Assembly (NCBI GenBank): GCA_947165895.1
Contig: CAMVCB010000007.1
Location: forward strand, 62,001 to 126,000
DNA from: an uncultured Treponema sp.
Lineage (GTDB): Bacteria > Spirochaetota > Spirochaetia > Treponematales > Treponemataceae
Length of the DNA: 64,000 bases
Direction of reading: 5' to 3'
The translations under genes were made by a program, and so were the position numbers. Positions 17,609-25,651 of this stretch are shown here, piece after piece; the stretch's first letter is position 1; each line of letters opens with the position of its first letter. The notes below the pieces were generated by a model. The model was not told where the DNA came from. It saw only the letters and a program-made list of their open reading frames with translations, and did not search any database.

Positions 17609-18601
17609 ATGAATGAATTTATAACTTCAGATCAGGGAACTCTGGAGTACTCAAAAAAGTTAAATAGTGAACTTCTTCAGCCAAATCAAATCTCTCAGGG
17701 CCTGTATAAATGCTCTCCTCTGGCTAAACAGCTTCTTGCCTATGTTATTGCAGATTTAAAAATCATGAAATGGTCTAACCTCAATATTGAGACCTATGAA
17801 ACTACCTTTAAAACATCAGATTTTGTAAAAGCACTTGGAAAATCGAGAATAGGTTCAAAACAAAAAGATTTGATAAAATCTGCCCTTGTTGAGCTTCAGA
17901 AATCCTATATTGCCATTGATACCGGAAAAAAATTTGAAACCTTCAGCTGGGTAACACATGCAGTTTTTTCTGATGTAGACCATAAAATCAACATTGAAAT
18001 AAATCACCATCTGGGACAGGCTCTTGTTGAATATAAACACGGATTTACAACCCTTCAGCTGATAGAACTTGGCCGCTTACAGAGCTTTTATGCCATGCGC
18101 TATTATGAAATTGCTCTTTCATGGATTGGAAAAAAGGGTAAAGATGGAAATAAAAAGGGCTGCTGGTATTTTGAATATACCGTTGATGAATTAAGAAAAA
18201 CCTTCCAGCTGGGAGACAATGAATATTCCGGACGAATGACAAATTTCATTACAAAAGTTGTAAAAAATCCTCTTGATGAAGTTAATGAAAAAACAAACCT
18301 GACAGTTTCTTTTGATAAAATCAAGGACGGAAAAAATGTTGTTGGTTTTAGATTTAACTGTTCGGAAAAAGCGGCTTCTCTTCAGATAACAAAAGACAAT
18401 AGTCAGACAGAACAGGATGAAATAAAAGTCATTAACGAAGAGCAGGCTGAGCTTCAGTATTTTAAATCTCATTATCCGGAAGAATTTGCGGCAGCCTTAA
18501 AGCTTGCAAAACAGCAGAATGAACTGCCGTTCGGAGATTCTTTTGAAATTGCATACGAAGCTGATGCGGTTGAAATCCTCAAAAAACAAGGCTTGAAATA
18601 A
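17609..18601 (+). CDS. Rep_3-superfamily replication initiator (RepB/RepE/pi-like)
   Basis: 330 residues. The pattern matches plasmid initiators with two winged-helix domains: an early LYKCSPLAKQLLAYVIADLK segment, a FKTSDFVKALGK segment, then LQSFYAMRYYEIALSWIG and YTVDELRKTFQLGDNEYS, the second helix-turn-helix region. Such proteins bind iterons as monomers to open the origin and bind inverted copies as dimers to self-repress. Both site types flank this gene, and the first downstream iteron overlaps its stop codon. It is full length and uninterrupted, so probably functional. Confidence 0.85.
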   Translation: MNEFITSDQGTLEYSKKLNSELLQPNQISQGLYKCSPLAKQLLAYVIADLKIMKWSNLNIETYETTFKTSDFVKALGKSRIGSKQKDLIKSALVELQKSYIAIDTGKKFETFSWVTHAVFSDVDHKINIEINHHLGQALVEYKHGFTTLQLIELGRLQSFYAMRYYEIALSWIGKKGKDGNKKGCWYFEYTVDELRKTFQLGDNEYSGRMTNFITKVVKNPLDEVNEKTNLTVSFDKIKDGKNVVGFRFNCSEKAASLQITKDNSQTEQDEIKVINEEQAELQYFKSHYPEEFAAALKLAKQQNELPFGDSFEIAYEADAVEILKKQGLK

Positions 18602-19054
18602 CTACTAAGGTACGCTTTTTAATATGACTACTAAAGTACGCAGATAAAAAAAATCCATATAACTACCAAAGTACGCCACTAATTTTTCGTATCATATAGT
18701 AAAGACTGCTTCTTTTTTAGTGGAAAAACGTTAACTTTTTTATACAGCTACTAAAGTACGCATTTTTAGAGTGAAAAAAATAATTTAAATAACTACCAAA
18801 GTACGCTTTAAATTTGTGATACAGCTACCAAAGTACGCAAAAATAATGAAATCAGATGTGATATAACTACCAGAGTACGCAAATTTTTCTCTTTTTTTTA
18901 ATATAACTACCAGGGTACGCTTTAAATATGACTACCAAAGTACGTTATATAACTACCAGAAATGCATGTTTTTTTATGCTTTCCGGCAAAAATATGACTA
19001 CTAAAGTACGCAGATTATCAGGAGACTGCTGTTTTTATGACTACCAAAGTACGC
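18601..19054 (+). repeat. Iteron array (12 direct copies), probable replication origin
   Basis: A 15-bp direct repeat, consensus RCTACYARRGTACGC, starts at 18601, 18627, 18662, 18747, 18792, 18824, 18866, 18906, 18931, 18952, 18997 and 19040. The copy at 18952 is degenerate (ACTACCAGAAATGC). All share one orientation. Spacing is irregular (21-85 bp) and the spacers are very AT-rich, giving plausible melting regions. Position right after a Rep_3 initiator makes this the likely oriV. It fills the whole 0.5-kb gap before the outer-membrane protein gene. Confidence 0.85.
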
Positions 19055-19117
19055 TTTAAATCAAGGTTTTGCTTCTTTATGTAAAATAAATTTGTGGTCA
19101 AGGAAGAACTTTTAGAT

Positions 19118-19123
19118 TATTAT
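19118..19123 (+). promoter_or_regulatory. -10 box for the outer-membrane protein gene
   Basis: TATTAT ends 6 nt before the ATG at 19130. A second candidate, TAAAAT at 19082-19087, ends 6 nt before an in-frame GTG at 19094. Neither start has a well-placed Shine-Dalgarno. Confidence 0.35.
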
Positions 19124-19129
19124 AAAAAA

Positions 19130-20173
19130 ATGGCTAGAAAAAATGTCATTATCTTTCTTCTGATTTTTTCTTTTATATTTCAAAATGCTTTTTCTCAGGA
19201 AGCAAATCTTCCTATAGAAGATTCCCTGAACATTACTGAAGATGATAAAAAGAAAGAAAATTTGTTTATCAGGCTGATTTCCTTTATTCATAATCTTCCC
19301 TTTGGATTTGATCTTGGCTGTGAGCCTACAACAAACGGAAGCATTACTTATTTTAACCTTCGTTACAACTGGACTGCTGACGAATGGCTTTCTTCAAAAA
19401 TTCTTTTTAATTATGGAACTTCACTTTATACGGACAGGGAATCTGATATAACTCTTGCTGAAAAACCTTCTGTCTATAATAAGAAGGATACCGCAATCGA
19501 TTTCAGGCTCGTGCCTTTTGCCTATAAATTCAAATCAAAGAAAAACAACTCTAAATATTTTACTCTTGAACCGGGATTAAATTATCGTTTTGAGAAGTCT
19601 GATACGCGTTTATATAACATATATCAGGTAACAAGTGAAAACTTTATAAGGTTTGATAACTGGGAACAGGAGAGAAATACTCATATTTTCAGACCTTATT
19701 TTTCAGGTTCTTTATACACACCTGTTGGAAGTCTGTTTTCTGCCCATCTTGAAGTATTGTATGCTCCGATTTATTATACCTGGCAGAGCACGGGTGATAA
19801 ATTTACCTATTCCAGTTATAAGAACTCTTCCCTGGATGAAATAAAAACTGATGAAGCGTCATATAATGACTTTGCATTTTGTGATAATTATCTTGATACA
19901 ACAATCATGTTTGGTTTTTTTAATATGCTGGCCACTTCGCTTCGTTTTACCTACAACAGAATTCATCAGAATAATGATTATATAAAAAAAGATAATTTGT
20001 ACGAACAGATGAACCTTAAATTAGGCCTTTCTCTTATAAACATCGGTAAATCTGATATCCGATTAAAAACCGGTGTATTTTATGAATGGACCTGGAAGAA
20101 AAATCATAATCTGGACAAGATTGAAAAAGAAGGCCGCTGGGTTTTTGGTGTGGGTATGCGTAATTTATACTGA
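19130..20173 (+). CDS. Putative outer-membrane beta-barrel protein
   Basis: 347 residues with a clear signal peptide (MARKNVIIFLLIFSFIFQNAFS). The mature part alternates polar and aromatic residues in short amphipathic strands (for example GSITYFNLRYNW, SLRFTYNRI, LKTGVFYEW) and ends in an aromatic residue, all typical of an outer-membrane barrel. I recognise no named family. The ATG is preferred because it gives a normal signal peptide; a GTG 36 bp upstream would add 12 charged residues. It follows the iteron array and converges on hydE, overlapping its 3' end by 9 bp. Confidence 0.65.
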   Translation: MARKNVIIFLLIFSFIFQNAFSQEANLPIEDSLNITEDDKKKENLFIRLISFIHNLPFGFDLGCEPTTNGSITYFNLRYNWTADEWLSSKILFNYGTSLYTDRESDITLAEKPSVYNKKDTAIDFRLVPFAYKFKSKKNNSKYFTLEPGLNYRFEKSDTRLYNIYQVTSENFIRFDNWEQERNTHIFRPYFSGSLYTPVGSLFSAHLEVLYAPIYYTWQSTGDKFTYSSYKNSSLDEIKTDEASYNDFAFCDNYLDTTIMFGFFNMLATSLRFTYNRIHQNNDYIKKDNLYEQMNLKLGLSLINIGKSDIRLKTGVFYEWTWKKNHNLDKIEKEGRWVFGVGMRNLY

Positions 20174-21217
20174 CGCAATATCGCCCCTGTCAATTACAGT
20201 TTCATAGCCGATTGCGGCAATTTTCTTATCAAGGCAGAATCTGCATTGTGCGCTTTCTTCGCCGGTGCAGATTTTATTGTCATAAAGGCTGTAATCCTTC
20301 CTGACGGAAACAGGCGAAAGATTTGGCATAACTACATTGGCTCCGCTTAAAATTCCCTTTTCCCGTCCGTTCTCAGCAACAGTACCAAGGGCGGTTGTTG
20401 CCGGAAGCAGAATATTGGGTTTGATTAATCTGATTATTGAAAGAAGATAGCAGGTAAGTTCTGCTGAACCTGCCGGAAAATCCCTGAAGGGGGTTGCCTG
20501 ATGAGGAATAAAAGGGCCTATTCCGCACATTTCGGGCTGCAGCTTTTCTATGAATTTTAAGTCGGCGGCAAGATCTTTTTCAGTCTGGAAGGGGGAGCCT
20601 ACCATAAATCCGGCGCCTGTAGCAAATCCCAGTTTTTTTAAGTTACGCAGACATTTTTTTCTTACAGAAAGCTTCTGATATTTTGGATGCAGCTTTTTAT
20701 AGTGAGAGTTTACGGCTGTTTCGTGGCGCAATAAATAGCGGTCTGCTCCTGCCAGTCTGAGTTTTTCATAGCTTTTTTTTGTGCGTTCCCCGACTGAAAG
20801 TGTAACCGCACAGTCAGGATAAAGAGATTTAATAGTGCTGACTATATCAAAAAGCTTTTCGTCATTAAAAAATGGATCTTCGCCTCCCTGAAGTACGAAG
20901 GTTCTGAATCCCAGCTGATAGCCTTCCTTTACACAGGTAAGAATCTGCTGGCGGGTCAGTCTGTAGCGGTGACAGGAAGAATTTGATTTTCTGATTCCGC
21001 AGTAATAGCAGTCATTTTTGCAGATATTCGTAAATTCTATTAATCCGCGTATAAAAACCTTATTTCCGTAAATTGCTTTTCTTGCGGCAAGGGCTTTTTC
21101 CCGGAGGGTATCTGCAATTGCCGGGTTTCTGTAGTGAATCAGGGTAAAATATTCTTTTTTGGAAAGAGAATGCTTATTTTCCAGCTTTCTGATTATTTTT
21201 TGAATTTCAATTTTCAC
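20165..21217 (-). CDS. hydE: [FeFe]-hydrogenase maturation radical SAM enzyme HydE
   Basis: 350 residues. The radical SAM cluster motif CX3CX2C is Cys66, Cys70, Cys73 (ICKNDCYYC). A second cysteine set near the C-terminus (ICTGEESAQCRFC) matches the optional [2Fe-2S] site of some HydE proteins. HydE helps build the dithiomethylamine-bridged 2Fe unit of the H-cluster. Its start overlaps the end of hydF by 11 bp. It is the last gene of a leftward operon. Confidence 0.93.
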   Translation of the reverse strand: MKIEIQKIIRKLENKHSLSKKEYFTLIHYRNPAIADTLREKALAARKAIYGNKVFIRGLIEFTNICKNDCYYCGIRKSNSSCHRYRLTRQQILTCVKEGYQLGFRTFVLQGGEDPFFNDEKLFDIVSTIKSLYPDCAVTLSVGERTKKSYEKLRLAGADRYLLRHETAVNSHYKKLHPKYQKLSVRKKCLRNLKKLGFATGAGFMVGSPFQTEKDLAADLKFIEKLQPEMCGIGPFIPHQATPFRDFPAGSAELTCYLLSIIRLIKPNILLPATTALGTVAENGREKGILSGANVVMPNLSPVSVRKDYSLYDNKICTGEESAQCRFCLDKKIAAIGYETVIDRGDIASV

Positions 21218-22409
21218 GCTTTTCCTTCCGCTTTTTCAGCGGTTCAAGGCTTTTTTCCAATATTCCCCTGGTTTTTGCAATGACCATTCCGTAGTTTGTT
21301 ATGGGAATTCCCTGATTTTTGCACAAAAGAAGGCGGTTTTTCATTTCATTTTCGTTCAGCATACAGGCGCCGCAGTGGATTACAAGACGGAAGTCTGTGA
21401 GGCTGGACGGGAAATCCTTTCCGCTCGTGAAGTTGAAGCTTAGTTTTTTTCCTGTATAGGCTGAAATCCATGCCGGAAGTTTTACACTGCCTATGTCGCC
21501 GCACTGGCGGTGGTGGGTGCAGCCTTCACTTATTAAGATTTTATCACCATTGTGGAGTTTGTCGAGCATTTCTGCACCACAGAGGCTTTGTTCCAGGCTG
21601 CCTTTATAGCGGGCCATGAGGATTGAAAAGCTTGTAAGGGGGATTGTCGGTGGAAGAAGACGGTTTACTTTTTCAAAGGCCTGTGAATCTGTGATTACAA
21701 GCTGGGGCGGGCCCGAAAGCTGGCTGATGCATTGCAAAAGGTTTTCAGGCTGGCAGCAAAGGGCTGTAATCTGAGCCTCCAGAAGTTCCCGCAAAACCAT
21801 CTGCTGGGGAAGTATAAGCCTGTCTTTTGGTGCTGACTGGTCAATCGGGATAACAAGGATTACAGGAGATTTTTTGTCCAGAATGTCAGTAACCAAAGGT
21901 TTTAGGTTTTTAGAGCTCTTGGAAAGCTGTCCGAGTTTATCTTTTAAGAGATTTATATTTTCTTTTGTAAGGGCGCTTACATAAATTTCATTTGCGGCAG
22001 CCGGGGCAGGGGAGGATTTAAGTAAATCGCACTTGTTGAATACAGTCAGATAGGGAATGTTTTTTTTCTTAAAGATTTCTATAAGATGATTTTCCAGCTC
22101 CCCTGCCGCCTTCTGCTTTTCCGCGTCAATAACAAGGACTGCAAGCTGGGCTGAATTGAGGACTTCTTCTGCCTTATGGGTGCGCTCTTTTGAAAGCTGA
22201 GTGTCATCGTCCAGGCCGGGTGTATCAACAATGGTAACGGGCCCGATTGGCAGCAGCTCCATTACCTTTTTTACGGGGTCGGTTGTCGTTCCCTTTATTT
22301 CAGAGACAATACTGACATCCTGATTAGTGACCGCATTTACAAGAAGAGATTTTCCTGCATTTGTGCGCCCGAAAAAGGCAATTGTAGTCCGCTCTATCAT
22401 GCTTCGCAC
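21207..22409 (-). CDS. hydF: [FeFe]-hydrogenase maturation GTPase HydF
   Basis: 400 residues. The N-terminal GTPase domain has P-loop GRTNAGKS (14-21), KGTTTDP, DTPGLDD and NKCD. The C-terminal cluster domain has the characteristic CxHx(n)HCxxC motif (CTHHRQC and IHCGACML). HydF is the scaffold that carries the 2Fe subcluster to the hydrogenase. It begins immediately after the hydG stop codon. Confidence 0.94.
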   Translation of the reverse strand: MRSMIERTTIAFFGRTNAGKSLLVNAVTNQDVSIVSEIKGTTTDPVKKVMELLPIGPVTIVDTPGLDDDTQLSKERTHKAEEVLNSAQLAVLVIDAEKQKAAGELENHLIEIFKKKNIPYLTVFNKCDLLKSSPAPAAANEIYVSALTKENINLLKDKLGQLSKSSKNLKPLVTDILDKKSPVILVIPIDQSAPKDRLILPQQMVLRELLEAQITALCCQPENLLQCISQLSGPPQLVITDSQAFEKVNRLLPPTIPLTSFSILMARYKGSLEQSLCGAEMLDKLHNGDKILISEGCTHHRQCGDIGSVKLPAWISAYTGKKLSFNFTSGKDFPSSLTDFRLVIHCGACMLNENEMKNRLLLCKNQGIPITNYGMVIAKTRGILEKSLEPLKKRKEKREN

Positions 22410-23858
22410 CTAAAATCTGAAGTCTCGGCGGTCTGAATTTTTAATTGCCCGGATATTTTCAAGGGCAATCTGCCGCACTTTGTCCTTTGGAATATTTTTC
22501 AGTTCTCTTTCTATCAGGTCAAAGCCGATTTTTTTTGTTTTTTCATCGGCATAGTCCGTAAGATATTCTGCCAGCGTCATAAGGGCGTTAGGGTGGCAGC
22601 AGTTTAAAATCTGTCCGCTTTTGCAAAGGCTCATAAAGCGGTCGCCGGTTCGGCCTTCGCGGTAGCAGGCGGTACAGAAAGACGGAATGTGGTCGTTTTC
22701 CATAAGCCAGCGGATAACTTCATTAAGCGGCCGCTGGTCGCTTACATCAAACTGTTCTGTGTCGTGAGGACGTTCTTCTTCTGTGTAGCCGCCGACGCTT
22801 GTTCGTGAACCGCCCGAAATCTGGCTGATTCCAAGCTTCAGGGCTGCTTCGCGTACTTTTTCTCCTTCACGGGTAGAAATAATCATTCCGGTATAAGGAA
22901 CGGCAATTCTGATGCAGGCTATGATTTTTTCAAAAATTTCGTCTGGAATTGAATTGTCAAAAACTTCCGGGTTTATGTCGTCTGCGTGTTTTACGCGCGG
23001 TACGCTGATTGTATGCGGACCGACTCCGTGAACAGCTTCCAGGTGTTCTGCGTGCATCAAAAGACCTGCAAATTCATAGCGGTAGCCTTCAAGCCCGAAA
23101 AGTACGCCAAGTCCTACGTCGTCAATTCCCCCTTCCATAGCGCGGTCCATGGCTTCTGTGTGGTAGGCGTAGTCATGTTTTGGACCTGTCGGGTGCAGTT
23201 CTTCATAGCCTTTTCGGTTATAGGTTTCCTGAAAAAGTATGTAGGTTCCGATTCCTGCCTCATGCAGCTTTCTGTAATTTTCTACGGTGGTTGCCGCGAT
23301 ATTTACGTTTACACGGCGGATAGCTCCGTTTTTATGCTGAATGCTGTAAATTGTCTTAATGCTGTCTAAAATGTATTCAATAGGATTGTTTACAGGATCT
23401 TCGCCGGCTTCAATTGCCAGTCTTTTGTGGCCCATGTCCTGCAGGGCAATAACTTCTGCCCGGATTTCTTCCTGAGTCAGTTTTTTTCGCGGAATATGCT
23501 TATTTTTTGCATGGTAAGGGCAGTAAAGGCAGCCGTTTACACAGTAATTTGAAAGATAAAGGGGTGCAAAAAGTACGATTCTGTTTCCGTAAAATGCCTG
23601 TTTGATTTCTTCGGCAATAGCGAACATTTTTTTTATGCGTTCCGGGTCTGTACAGGCAAGAAGAACGCTTGCCTCCCGGTGCGAAAGACCTGAACAGGTA
23701 CAGCCGTTTCCATTTTTTTTAGGCCGTGCTTTTTCAAGAATAGAATCAATCAGCTCAAAATCATCTTTGTGAGCGTCTGCATATTTTAAGCTTTCAAGAA
23801 TTTCTTCATCGTTTATAAATTCGTCTGCGACTAGTGATTTTGGATTGTAGGCTGACAT
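22410..23858 (-). CDS. hydG: [FeFe]-hydrogenase maturation tyrosine lyase HydG
   Basis: 482 residues. The radical SAM motif is Cys106, Cys110, Cys113 (YCVNGCLYC). The C-terminal cysteine motif that holds the second cluster is visible (FCTACYREG, then LNCCHP). HydG cleaves tyrosine to make the CO and CN ligands of the H-cluster. The start overlaps the small exported protein gene by 28 bp. All three maturases are intact, so an [FeFe]-hydrogenase should exist elsewhere in the genome. Confidence 0.95.
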   Translation of the reverse strand: MSAYNPKSLVADEFINDEEILESLKYADAHKDDFELIDSILEKARPKKNGNGCTCSGLSHREASVLLACTDPERIKKMFAIAEEIKQAFYGNRIVLFAPLYLSNYCVNGCLYCPYHAKNKHIPRKKLTQEEIRAEVIALQDMGHKRLAIEAGEDPVNNPIEYILDSIKTIYSIQHKNGAIRRVNVNIAATTVENYRKLHEAGIGTYILFQETYNRKGYEELHPTGPKHDYAYHTEAMDRAMEGGIDDVGLGVLFGLEGYRYEFAGLLMHAEHLEAVHGVGPHTISVPRVKHADDINPEVFDNSIPDEIFEKIIACIRIAVPYTGMIISTREGEKVREAALKLGISQISGGSRTSVGGYTEEERPHDTEQFDVSDQRPLNEVIRWLMENDHIPSFCTACYREGRTGDRFMSLCKSGQILNCCHPNALMTLAEYLTDYADEKTKKIGFDLIERELKNIPKDKVRQIALENIRAIKNSDRRDFRF

Positions 23859-24160
23859 GGAGCGTACTCCTCTACAGAAATAATTTCGATTTTGTGGGAA
23901 AAAGGACTGAGACTGTCAGTTATTCTGCAATCTACAGTTACAACTTTTCCATCTAATGATTTTAGCACTTTCCATGCCTTTTTGTCGCTGTTTTTTTTCT
24001 GAATTTCATAAGTTGTGCGGCTTTGTGTTTCTTCTTTTTGAACAATATAAAAGCCTGATTTTGCTTTACGGAGAACTCCGGTAATTCTGCTGTCTTCAGA
24101 AAATGCAAGGAAAGAGAAAAATGCGAAAATATAAAAGGCTGATAAAGTTATTTTTTTCAT
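23831..24160 (-). CDS. Small exported protein of unknown function in the hyd operon
   Basis: 109 residues: a signal peptide (MKKITLSAFYIFAFFSFLAFSE) and about 88 mature residues, mostly beta by pattern (ITGVLRKAKSGFYIVQ, KVVTVDCRITD). It looks like a small OB-like or beta-barrel domain, but I recognise no family. It starts 3 bp after the stop of the second clostripain-like gene and ends inside hydG, so it belongs to the same transcript. Confidence 0.7.
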   Translation of the reverse strand: MKKITLSAFYIFAFFSFLAFSEDSRITGVLRKAKSGFYIVQKEETQSRTTYEIQKKNSDKKAWKVLKSLDGKVVTVDCRITDSLSPFSHKIEIISVEEYAPCQPTIQNH

Positions 24161-24163
24161 TTT

Positions 24164-25636
24164 TCACTCCACTGTATTTTTCCATTGTACTAACAAATCT
24201 GCCCATTTGTTGTCTTTTGCAAAATCTGACCATGAAGAATAGCTGTCAAGAGGAACTTTAACATCGTTCCTGTCACAGGTGATGGAAATTCCCCAGGGGC
24301 ACTTGCCGTCACTTATTTTTAAGAAGTCAACTTCTCCATATGAAGAATCCCCGCTGTAATACCAGCTGTGTTCAGATCCTCCAGCCCAGCCGTAAACAAT
24401 AAGGCCGCTGTCATGAAGCTTATTATATAAGCCGGCAGCCGCTGTTTTTACGTTATCTGATGCGGTTTGTGTATAATTTGCCAGCATATAGGCCATTACA
24501 CCTAAATCCTGAGTGTAGACGTAAGAAGCTGAATATGAAAATCCATAAAAAGTGTCTTTTGAATACTGTAATTTACCAATGCGGAGACTTGTGTAAAATT
24601 CTTTATTTTGACTGTCTGCCAGTAATTCTTCTGCAAGTTTGCTTGTAAGAGATTTTATTTCTGCAAGCTCTGTTTTTTTAGAGCAGTCAACAAGGGTAAG
24701 GGATAATTCCATACAGCTTGGATTATCTGGTTTTGTTTCAGAACTCCTGAGGGTTTTATTACGGCATGTTTCCATATTGTAATCAACAAATTTCCTGCCT
24801 ATATCAGCTATAGAGGCTCCAGTAGAAATATATGGAATGATTTTGTCGTAATTATAGGTGTTTGTTAAAGTGCTGTTTGGAGAGGCTATAAAATAATGAG
24901 TTGCATCCTGTAATGCATAAACCTCTTCTATTGAACATTCAAGACAGACATCTTCAACAATAAGGTCAACCTTTCCAAAGGTTTTTTGTATGGCAAGAGA
25001 AATATCCTTTGTAGAAAGATATTTTCCAGGACTGTTTGTTAAATCTTCACATATAGATCTTTCTGCCTGCTGGCTTTCAAGGCTGCTGGTCAGCTCCTTG
25101 TAGGGACCTCCGCCGTGGTTATGGAAAACAAGAATTGTTTTATCTGCCGAAAAAATGCTTTTTGCCCAGTTCAAAAAGTTATATAGGGTCTGCCCGCTTG
25201 ACATATCAACTTCCTGACTTGCAAAGCCTGAGCCGTTATAAACCCATGAAACAGCTTTTGAATAATCTGCCGTTGATTTTCCTACAAGTATTTTGGGATT
25301 TTCAGCTTCATCTTCTGTTAATGCGCCTACTTTATAAAGGTATGTTTTGCCTTTTGTGTAATATCGGCTTTCATATTTCGACATACCGTCAATCAGTGCA
25401 ATAACATTTATACTTGCATTGGGGCTCAGATTCATAAGTCCGATTTCTGTGTCGTAAAGATTTTTCCATGATGTATCGGACAGACTGTTATCTCCGTCCA
25501 GATACATCATAACCAGTACGTCTGAATGAGTTTGTGGAATATTTCCGCCGGAAGAAGTTCCGTTATCCCACAGTGTGCAGGCAAAAAATAATGAAATGAA
25601 TAAAATCGAAATAAAAATGTAAAATATTTTTTTCAT
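24164..25636 (-). CDS. Clostripain-family (C11) cysteine peptidase lipoprotein, copy 2
   Basis: 490 residues. The lipoprotein signal ends at Cys20 (SLFFAC). The C11 catalytic pair is visible: His174 in FHNHGGGPY and Cys231 in LIVEDVCLEC, on a caspase-like fold that starts with VLVMMYLDGDNSL. C11 enzymes typically cleave after Arg or Lys and some self-process. It is a close paralogue of the gene just upstream (15-bp gap), so a tandem duplication. Because of the lipid anchor it should act in the periplasm or on the surface. Confidence 0.85.
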   Translation of the reverse strand: MKKIFYIFISILFISLFFACTLWDNGTSSGGNIPQTHSDVLVMMYLDGDNSLSDTSWKNLYDTEIGLMNLSPNASINVIALIDGMSKYESRYYTKGKTYLYKVGALTEDEAENPKILVGKSTADYSKAVSWVYNGSGFASQEVDMSSGQTLYNFLNWAKSIFSADKTILVFHNHGGGPYKELTSSLESQQAERSICEDLTNSPGKYLSTKDISLAIQKTFGKVDLIVEDVCLECSIEEVYALQDATHYFIASPNSTLTNTYNYDKIIPYISTGASIADIGRKFVDYNMETCRNKTLRSSETKPDNPSCMELSLTLVDCSKKTELAEIKSLTSKLAEELLADSQNKEFYTSLRIGKLQYSKDTFYGFSYSASYVYTQDLGVMAYMLANYTQTASDNVKTAAAGLYNKLHDSGLIVYGWAGGSEHSWYYSGDSSYGEVDFLKISDGKCPWGISITCDRNDVKVPLDSYSSWSDFAKDNKWADLLVQWKNTVE

Positions 25637-25651
25637 AATTAACCTTTCTCT

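Noticed and set aside
18601..19054. Repeat array considered as a CRISPR
   Set aside because: The 15-bp unit is too short, spacing is irregular (21-85 bp), there are no cas genes, and the position after a Rep_3 initiator explains it as iterons.
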